From assembly GCF_001610875.1 (NCBI RefSeq), contig NZ_CP011272.1, positions 3,081,988 through 3,145,987 on the forward strand: a DNA stretch of 64,000 bases. Direction: 5' to 3'. How positions within the stretch are numbered: the first letter of the stretch is position 1; every line of letters begins with the position of its first letter. The notes beneath the pieces are model-generated. The model saw nothing but the letters and a program-made list of their open reading frames with translations. It did no database searches and was not told the DNA's origin. Shown piece after piece: positions 58,232 to 64,000 of the stretch. Source of the DNA: Pirellula sp. SH-Sr6A. GTDB taxonomy: Bacteria; Planctomycetota; Planctomycetia; Pirellulales; Pirellulaceae. A program made the position numbers and the translations under genes.

Positions 58232-58627
58232 TTAGATTACAGTGCAGCTGCATGTGCTTTGACAAATCAGCCGTCCTCGTTCATCGACGATACGGCATTG
58301 CACAAATCCGACGCGGAGACCGCGTTGGATCAATTCGCCGGTTGCGATCAACTTTTTGCTGACGACGGGTCGCATAAAGTGGATGTGCAAATCGATGGTC
58401 GAAAAGTCCTGCCCCTCGTCCAGCGTTCGACCGAACGCGATCCCCATCGCAGCATCGGCCAAAGCGGCTAGAACCCCGCCGTGGACGCGCCCCATCGGAT
58501 TGTGCAGGCGGCTGTCGACCGGCAGCTCGACCACAGAGCGTCCAAGCTCCCGGTCCGACTCGGTAGCATCATGAACATCGAACCCGAAGAGGACGGAGAT
58601 GGGAGCTTGGGAGAATCTATCGGACAT
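58232..58627 (-). CDS. PaaI-like hotdog-fold thioesterase
   Basis: 131 residues of the hotdog fold: LHNPMGRVHGGVLAALADAAMG (conserved HGG and D), then DLHIHFMRPVVSKKLIATGE and a final VGFVQCRIVDERG. The family hydrolyses acyl-CoA thioesters, for example phenylacetyl-CoA intermediates. The coding start overlaps the upstream gene by 11 bp. Confidence 0.85.
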   Translation of the reverse strand: MSDRFSQAPISVLFGFDVHDATESDRELGRSVVELPVDSRLHNPMGRVHGGVLAALADAAMGIAFGRTLDEGQDFSTIDLHIHFMRPVVSKKLIATGELIQRGLRVGFVQCRIVDERGRLICQSTCSCTVI

Positions 58628-58997
58628 TCTTGCGGATTGTTGAAGGAGTCGGCTCGCTCAGATTGAATTCTTGAAGAGCGAAATCCGCGTCCACTTTGCG
58701 GACGCTTTTCAGTTGGATATCACCCGACGAGGGGTCGACATGATAAACCGCCATGGTGGATTTTGTTTGATCAAACAATACAACTTGTTGGAAACCATTC
58801 GAGAGAATAGCGCTGGCCATGGCCGTGGTCCCTGCGGATGCGGCGTGTGCGGGAGCGATTGCTGAGATTGAGAGCAGAGTGTTCGGCACAGGACTTGCGC
58901 CGGTTTGGCTCCAGCTCATCTGCGTCGTCGCGCTCCAAGCGTAAAGAATGCCGAGAGCGAGAGACGTAGCAGATAGACCGCGGAGGAGAGTCTTCAT
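58617..58997 (-). CDS. Secreted small protein of unknown function
   Basis: 126 residues with an N-terminal signal-like sequence (TLLRGLSATSLALGILYAW). The mature region includes VVLFDQTKSTMAVYHVDP and SGDIQLKSVRKVDADFAL. No family recognised. It overlaps the thioesterase gene by 11 bp, so the two are probably co-expressed. Confidence 0.55.
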   Translation of the reverse strand: MKTLLRGLSATSLALGILYAWSATTQMSWSQTGASPVPNTLLSISAIAPAHAASAGTTAMASAILSNGFQQVVLFDQTKSTMAVYHVDPSSGDIQLKSVRKVDADFALQEFNLSEPTPSTIRKNVR

Positions 58998-59120
58998 GTC
59001 GGCACCTTGTTGGGATTGGATAGGCCGCGGAGTAGACGGCCTGAAGTAGATCGGGTTGAGGAGCAGGGCTGTTCATCGCATAGGTAGGGCTTGATTGTTC
59101 TACATCCCTCGAGCTCGTGA

Positions 59121-60338
59121 ATGCCAGTCCAATTGCATTCTGGGAAGCATGCGGACTTCACCATAATCCACCGCTTCGATGTCGCGTCCTCCTGCTGGAT
59201 ACCTTATGATCCTGACCTGCCCATTTCCATTTGCTCGCCCCGCCCGTTTCCTTTGCCTTCCCCTCGAAACTTGATACCCAGACTCCGAGCGACGATTGCG
59301 AACAATTCGAACTCCTTGAGCGACATCAGCATCAGGGCGGCATTGTGGTGCGCGAGCCAACCGTATGCGGCGGCGATTTGGCTCAGGAATCTTTCCTTTG
59401 ACCGTGGCATACAGAAGATCCAGCGCGCAGGCGTGCCGGTCATCTCTGTCGGGAATCTGACGGCGGGCGGGACGGGTAAGACCCCTACCGTCGCGTGGCT
59501 CGCCCAGTGGTTTCGCGACCGGGCCATTCGGGTGGCGATCCTATCGCGCGGCTACGGGGCCGGTCCGGATGGCGTTAATGATGAAGCCAAAGAATTGGAG
59601 CTTCGACTGAGCGATGTCCCCCATCTGCAATCCCCCGATCGCGTCGCGAGTGCGAAGATTGCAGTGGAGGAATTGGATATGCAGGTTTTGCTCTTGGACG
59701 ATGGCTTTCAGCACCGACGCATCCATCGCGACTTGGAAATTGTCCTATTGGACGCTCGCGAGCCGTTTGGATATGGCCATCTTTTGCCGCGAGGGCTTCT
59801 GCGCGAGCCCTTGCGATCGCTCAAGCGTGCGGACATCGTGATCGCCACCCGTTCCGATCAAGTCGATGCACAGAGGTTAGCGAGCATTCGTACGAAAGTG
59901 CAGCGATACAATCCCAAGGCAGCTTGGTTGGAGAGTCGGCATCGTCCGCTTCGGCTGCGGAACTCGCAAGGGGCCATTCTCGACGTTGACTGGTTGCGAG
60001 ACAAGCGAGTGGTGGTCGTCAGCGGTATCGGAAGTCCGGAAGCATTCCACCAGACCACCGAATCGCTTGGAGCAAACCTTCTAGGAAAGATCACCTTCCC
60101 CGATCATCATCTCTATCACGAAGGGGACATTCGTGAGATCGCCAGTCGCGCGAACGATGCAGGACACTGCGATGCCATTCTTTGCACCGGAAAAGACTTG
60201 GCCAAAATCGCTGTTCCGGCTATCGAGTCGGTTCCGGTATGGAGTCTCGACGTCGATTTAGAGATCACGAGCGGGCTGGAAATATTCGAAGACCATCTCA
60301 AAGAGATCGTGCGCCAAATCACCTACTCGCTGCGGTGA
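59121..60338 (+). CDS. lpxK: Tetraacyldisaccharide 4'-kinase (LpxK)
   Basis: 405 residues. The P-loop GNLTAGGTGKTP (near residue 112) and later LLDDGFQHRRIHRDLEIVLLDA and GYGHLLPRGLLREP match LpxK, the membrane-associated kinase that makes lipid IVA from disaccharide-1-phosphate. The first about 65 residues precede the family start and may be over-extended; in-frame TTG codons at 59271 and 59316 are alternatives. It converges on the decarboxylase gene with no gap. Its presence indicates lipid A synthesis in this organism. Confidence 0.88.
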   Translation: MPVQLHSGKHADFTIIHRFDVASSCWIPYDPDLPISICSPRPFPLPSPRNLIPRLRATIANNSNSLSDISIRAALWCASQPYAAAIWLRNLSFDRGIQKIQRAGVPVISVGNLTAGGTGKTPTVAWLAQWFRDRAIRVAILSRGYGAGPDGVNDEAKELELRLSDVPHLQSPDRVASAKIAVEELDMQVLLLDDGFQHRRIHRDLEIVLLDAREPFGYGHLLPRGLLREPLRSLKRADIVIATRSDQVDAQRLASIRTKVQRYNPKAAWLESRHRPLRLRNSQGAILDVDWLRDKRVVVVSGIGSPEAFHQTTESLGANLLGKITFPDHHLYHEGDIREIASRANDAGHCDAILCTGKDLAKIAVPAIESVPVWSLDVDLEITSGLEIFEDHLKEIVRQITYSLR

Positions 60339-61322
60339 TTACACGTAGTTCGGAGTAGGTGGACGATAGTGATCGAGATCGATCGTTCGGAACCAATCGA
60401 TGGTCTTTTGAAGCCCCTCTCGCAGAGGAATGGTCGGTTCCCAACTCAAATGCTTCTTTGCCAAGGTGATGTCCGGTTGGCGACGCGTGGGATCGTCTGG
60501 GGGCAATGGACGCTTTTCAATCGAGGATTTGGCCCCGGTGAGTTGGACGACAAGTTCCGCCAGTTCGCGGATGGTGAATTCGGAAGGATTGCCGATATTG
60601 ATGGGACCGATGACGTTTTGCTCATTGTTCATCAAGCGGAAAATACCTTCCACGAGGTCATCCCGATAGCAGAAGGATCGCGTCTGTTCCCCTTCGCCAA
60701 AGATAGTGATCGGTTCCCCCTGGATCGCTTGCCGGATGAAATTCGACACGACCCGACCATCGTAGGGGTGCATGCGAGGGCCATAGGTATTGAAGATACG
60801 GACGATACGAATGTCGACTTTGTTTTTGCGATGGTAGTCCATGAAGAGTGTCTCAGCGACTCGTTTCCCTTCGTCGTAACAAGATCGTACACCGATGGTG
60901 TTCACATTTCCCCAGTACGACTCGGGTTGAGGATGGATCAACGGATCGCCGTAAATTTCGCTGGTGCTCGCGAGTAGAATGCGGGCACCGCAACGTTTGG
61001 CCATGCCCAGCATGTTGATGGAGCCCATGACCGAAGTCTTAACGGTTTTGATGGGGTTAAACTGATAATGGCCCGGCGCTGCGGGGCAGGCCATATGGAA
61101 GATCTGATCCACTTCCAGAAAAATAGGAAGCGTCACATCGTGGCGAATCACTTCGAAATTGGGACGCCCGAGAAGGTGAGCGACATTCGTCTTCTGCGAG
61201 GTGAAAAAATTGTCGAGGCAGATCACGTCGTGTCCGGCTTCAACTAAGCGTTCACAAATATGCGATCCGAGAAAGCCCGCCCCGCCTGTCACCAGTACCC
61301 GATTGATTTTCGACACGTTCAT
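60339..61322 (-). CDS. UDP-glucuronate decarboxylase-like NAD-dependent epimerase/dehydratase
   Basis: 327 residues of the extended SDR family. NAD-binding [14 protein letters not shown] is at the N-terminus, [12 protein letters not shown] holds the catalytic Ser/Thr region, and [14 protein letters not shown] gives the YxxxK pair. [16 protein letters not shown] and [17 protein letters not shown] match UDP-xylose synthase, which makes UDP-xylose from UDP-glucuronate. A close dTDP-glucose 4,6-dehydratase reading cannot be excluded. The ATG at 61322 is chosen because the Rossmann motif begins just after it; ATG-like 61343 is an alternative. Confidence 0.87.
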   Translation of the reverse strand: MNVSKINRVLVTGGAGFLGSHICERLVEAGHDVICLDNFFTSQKTNVAHLLGRPNFEVIRHDVTLPIFLEVDQIFHMACPAAPGHYQFNPIKTVKTSVMGSINMLGMAKRCGARILLASTSEIYGDPLIHPQPESYWGNVNTIGVRSCYDEGKRVAETLFMDYHRKNKVDIRIVRIFNTYGPRMHPYDGRVVSNFIRQAIQGEPITIFGEGEQTRSFCYRDDLVEGIFRLMNNEQNVIGPINIGNPSEFTIRELAELVVQLTGAKSSIEKRPLPPDDPTRRQPDITLAKKHLSWEPTIPLREGLQKTIDWFRTIDLDHYRPPTPNYV

Positions 61323-61673
61323 ACCCCGTTTTCGCTTGTGCACCGACTCGTTCGATTATTCCACACAACCCGCGAGCCGGCCCCCTCCAACAGGCCATAC
61401 CGGTGGATTTGGCCTACTCGCGGCAAACTGTATCGACTGAGCAGGTTGTAGGGTGCGAGCGATACTGGGGGAGCGGGAGTTGCGCCGATCGTGGCCTCGG
61501 TCTGGAGAGGATCCTCTCCCTGTCTCGGCGGGCTAGTCCCCCGTTGTTTGTGGGGAATCTCGCACAATACCAGGAACCCGCCTGTAAATCGTCGTTGGCT
61601 CTTGCCATCCCCTCCGAATCAGCGAATATGATGGGGTGTTGGCAGCCCCCCATTCTCCACCCCAGTTTGTCCC
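61323..61673. other. Divergent intergenic region
   Basis: About 350 bp between the decarboxylase gene and the acyltransferase gene. Only short shadow frames seen; no promoter, RNA gene or repeat could be assigned. Confidence 0.5.
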
Positions 61674-62354
61674 TTGACCGCAATTCCTAGCAATCAATCG
61701 AGTTTGTTAACCCCCGAATCCCCGCATTTGGCGGGTCGATCGGCGCTTTGCAAATTGACAGGGCACACGATCGCGTTGGCTGCGAAGCTGGTGAGCGGAT
61801 TTACGGTGCGTTGGATAGGTTCCGAACCGGATACCCGCCAGCGGGTTTATTTTGCCAATCACACCAGCCATTTGGACGCGGTCGTTTTGTGGTCGTGTTT
61901 GCCGAAAACGCTTCGCCAGTTGACCCGTCCCGTTGCCGCCCAGGATTACTGGGGTTGCTCGTCGTTTCGTCGATTCCTCGCCCAGTCGTTCAATGCGATT
62001 TTGATCGATCGAAAGCAGATCAAGGTGCATCAAAGTCCAGTCGATGTCATGATGCGCGAGATCGGGGACATGTACTCCCTCATTGTGTTCCCGGAAGGAA
62101 GCCGGGCGTCCGACGGGGAGATGGGAGAATTCAAAAGCGGCCTGTATTACTTGGCGAAGAAGCGACCGGACTTGGAATTGATTCCGGTCTATATGGACAA
62201 TCTCAATCGCATTCTTCCGCGAGGAGAGTTCATGCCGGTTCCCCTGCTCAGCTCGATTACTGTGGGGCACCCTATCTTCTTGGAGCCAGGGGAACCCAAA
62301 TCGGAGTTCCTGTCGAGAGCGTCGAAAGCGGTCAAGGTTTTGAAGGAACGGTAA
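61674..62354 (+). CDS. 1-acyl-glycerol-3-phosphate acyltransferase-like (PlsC family)
   Basis: 226 residues with the PlsC motifs: FANHTSHLDAVVLW (Hx4D catalytic), FNAILIDRKQIK, IVFPEGSRASDGEMGEFKSG (motif III) and LIPVYM. The start is a TTG at 61674. The family adds acyl chains to lysophosphatidate in membrane-lipid synthesis. No transmembrane helix is obvious apart from a hydrophobic segment near residue 30-45. It converges on the acyl-ligase gene 34 bp away. Confidence 0.88.
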   Translation: MTAIPSNQSSLLTPESPHLAGRSALCKLTGHTIALAAKLVSGFTVRWIGSEPDTRQRVYFANHTSHLDAVVLWSCLPKTLRQLTRPVAAQDYWGCSSFRRFLAQSFNAILIDRKQIKVHQSPVDVMMREIGDMYSLIVFPEGSRASDGEMGEFKSGLYYLAKKRPDLELIPVYMDNLNRILPRGEFMPVPLLSSITVGHPIFLEPGEPKSEFLSRASKAVKVLKER

Positions 62355-62388
62355 GCCGTTCCCAAGGGCGGAACGTCCCCTTCGTTTG

Positions 62389-64000
62389 CTATTTCTTCTC
62401 GCTCGTGCGCTGCGCCCAAGAGGCCAGTTGCTCTCGAAAAATCTTCGAGTTGTGTCGAATGTCGGTCGGCAGTTTGGTTGGATACACCACGACCTTTTCG
62501 ACAGAGCGCGAAACCTCGGACGCTCTCAATCGCTCCGTCACTTCGTTGACCAGTCGATCTGGTTGAGAGGTCCGATTCCATGGCTCGAGGATCACCCAGG
62601 GGACTTGGGTGGGTGGCTGTCCTACTCCGACCAATGCGGATCGATAGATCTCAGAATGTCCGTTTGCGATCGCTTCAATGGGCTCGGTAAAGAGAACTTG
62701 ATCGCGCATGACCACTCGATGCGCTTTGCGGCCACAAAACCAGAATCGATCTTGATCATCGAGATATCCGACATCCCCCATGCGGTGCCATACTCGCTCT
62801 CCATCGAAAATCTTGTGCAGCGGGTTTTGATCCAACCGGGTCACGTAACGCTGCGAGACGACAGGACCGGAGACCATCAACTCGCCGATTTCTCCGCGAC
62901 GTTGTTCTTCCGTCTCTTCGATTCGGTGCATTGCATCGTCCCGTATTCGAATCACCTTCCACTCGATCGATGGAAATCGACTCCCAACGCAAGTACCCAT
63001 TCCGGCAGCGGTTTTCGCGGCGGTTTCCTCGAGGACTTCGCGGGACTCAATCGATGCAATCGGGAGAGCTTCGGTCGCGCCATAGGGTGTGAAGACACGT
63101 CCTTGAGGATCGATCCCATTGCGGACCGACTGGAGAACGCGAGGTGGAACGGGGGCCCCTGCGGAGAGAACCAACTGGAGGGGCTTCATCGTTCTGCCGG
63201 TGACTTGGCAATAGTTTCCCATGCGAGTCCAAAGGGCGGGCGAACCAAACGATTGATTGATATTCCATTGTTCGATCGCATCGAGCAACCGAGGGGGGTC
63301 CACATCCGCGGGGCGGGTCGGATCCATATCGGGAAGAATGGTCGCCGTTCCCATCACGGCATTGAAGAGTCCAAAGAGGGGGAAGCAGCTTAAATCTCTG
63401 CCCCCCGGAACGATCCCGAATCGCTCCGCCACCAAATCGACTTGCGAATGAAACGTTTGATGGGTGTAGAGGACACCTTTGGGTGGTCCTGTGCTCCCAG
63501 TGGTGAAGATGACGGCCGAATCGGCATGAACATCTTCAATGGGATTTCGGTAGTTCGAGGGCGAGGTACTTTCGAGGCGGCTCAAGGTAACAGAAGGAAG
63601 TCCCGGAAACCACCGCCCTACCAGTACATTGTGCTTCGCGTTGGGAAATCGGGATTGCAGTATCCGAACAATAGCGTGCGCCATCGGAATCGCGATGAAG
63701 CCGTCGGGGTTGGTCGCTTCGAGACATCGAATCAAATTTTTCTTCCCCATGCCTGGGTCGACCAAGACCATCGTGGCCCCCGCTTTCAGCAGCGCGAACA
63801 CGAGGGTAATAAAGTCTTCCCCAAACCGGACCAACAACCCGATGCGTTTTCCAGGTCCGATCCCCATCGCTTGAAGCCCTGCTGCGATCGAAGTCGAACG
63901 GCGATCCAAATCCGCGAGGCTCAATGTCGAGTAGCTGCGGTTGGTACCCTGTTTCCAGCTTCCAACTGGGGAAGCTATCGCGAGGGCATCCGGTCGTACA
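62389..64000 (-). CDS. OleC-like AMP-dependent acyl ligase (partial, N-terminus outside window)
   Basis: At least 537 residues; the frame continues past the right edge, and RPDALAIASPVGSWKQG can be read upstream of the nearest start at 63924. AMP-binding motifs are FTTGSTGPPKGVLYTH, YGATEALPIASIE and GDVGYLDDQDRFWFCGRKAHRV, and the C-terminus has LPTDIRHNSKIFREQLA. The pattern YGATEALP with GxGTCVG, GRKAHRV and DIRHN is like OleC, the beta-lactone synthetase of long-chain olefin synthesis, more than standard fatty-acyl-CoA ligase. OleA, OleB and OleD are not in the window, so this assignment needs the upstream neighbours. Confidence 0.75.
   Translation of the reverse strand, partial: VRPDALAIASPVGSWKQGTNRSYSTLSLADLDRRSTSIAAGLQAMGIGPGKRIGLLVRFGEDFITLVFALLKAGATMVLVDPGMGKKNLIRCLEATNPDGFIAIPMAHAIVRILQSRFPNAKHNVLVGRWFPGLPSVTLSRLESTSPSNYRNPIEDVHADSAVIFTTGSTGPPKGVLYTHQTFHSQVDLVAERFGIVPGGRDLSCFPLFGLFNAVMGTATILPDMDPTRPADVDPPRLLDAIEQWNINQSFGSPALWTRMGNYCQVTGRTMKPLQLVLSAGAPVPPRVLQSVRNGIDPQGRVFTPYGATEALPIASIESREVLEETAAKTAAGMGTCVGSRFPSIEWKVIRIRDDAMHRIEETEEQRRGEIGELMVSGPVVSQRYVTRLDQNPLHKIFDGERVWHRMGDVGYLDDQDRFWFCGRKAHRVVMRDQVLFTEPIEAIANGHSEIYRSALVGVGQPPTQVPWVILEPWNRTSQPDRLVNEVTERLRASEVSRSVEKVVVYPTKLPTDIRHNSKIFREQLASWAQRTSEKK

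Noticed and set aside
62386-63393. 335-codon plus-strand frame opposite the acyl ligase
   Set aside because: Shadow of the AMP-ligase gene; no family motif.

Overview
The window looks like chromosome of a planctomycete, most likely of the Pirellula/Rhodopirellula group (order Pirellulales). The evidence is several family hallmarks together: proteins with the DUF1559 domain (one a prepilin-like protein, one fused to an M56 peptidase), a DUF1080 protein, a PqaA-type protein, many TTG/GTG starts with few Shine-Dalgarno sites, a short 5S rRNA of about 107 nt, and a tRNA-23S-5S unit with no 16S gene. No phage, transposase, plasmid or CRISPR locus is visible. Most genes are secreted hydrolases, central metabolism or envelope functions.

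Layout. 1-3240 (-): the N-terminal 1080 residues of a fusion of an M14 carboxypeptidase with a dipeptidyl-peptidase-IV-like S9 enzyme, running off the left edge. 3407-5432 (+): secreted EEP nuclease/phosphatase and a CitG/MdcB-like protein. 5514-8777 (+): a clear promoter, a BlaI-type repressor and an overlapping M56 (BlaR1-like) sensor peptidase with a C-terminal DUF1559 domain. 8809-10189 (+): flavodoxin and CHAD protein. 10159-12540 (-): large membrane-anchored protein of unknown function. 12644-16553 (-): rRNA unit with its own promoter, tRNA-Ile, tRNA-Ala, 23S, 5S and terminator. 16686-20191: ferredoxin (-), sigma factor (+), GGDEF-HD signalling protein (-). 20597-24837 (+): TolC-like protein, metallo-beta-lactamase-fold protein, small membrane protein, transsulfuration-type PLP enzyme. 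24842-27887 (-): PyrK-like protein, alpha/beta hydrolase, small secreted protein, DUF1080 protein. 28193-29719 (+): prolyl-tRNA synthetase. 31041-33309 (+): membrane protein and fused CobA-HemD.

33544-39234 (+) is the most suggestive block. A LysR regulator is followed by three overlapping genes (asparagine-synthetase-like enzyme without the glutaminase cysteine, radical SAM enzyme, halogenase-like FAD enzyme) and then a lipoate-protein-ligase-like gene. The overlaps imply co-translation and a shared, unidentified modification or small-molecule pathway. After it comes a gene-free stretch holding about twelve degenerate copies of a GC-rich repeat (40430-40950).

41050-43354 holds divergent HD-GYP and receiver-domain genes. 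43454-44530 is an orphan substrate-binding lipoprotein. 44551-46198 (-) is a DUF1559 pseudopilin, an intervening terminator and a lipoprotein. 46271-51851 are secreted enzymes (PqaA, PhoD, C45 peptidase, esterase). 52105-54354 (+) holds a 2-oxoglutarate-dehydrogenase-type E2 and a TIM-barrel isomerase, followed by an amidohydrolase (-). 56384-57981 is tRNA-Gly and trigger factor. 58232-64000 carries a thioesterase, a small secreted protein, LpxK, a UDP-glucuronate-decarboxylase-like enzyme, a PlsC acyltransferase and the 3' part of an OleC-like acyl ligase. The last four suggest lipid A, cell-surface sugar and lipid/hydrocarbon synthesis.

All calls come from reading the translated sequence for family motifs. 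No database search was possible, so family-level calls are firmer than substrates, and several start codons are ambiguous (stated per entry).
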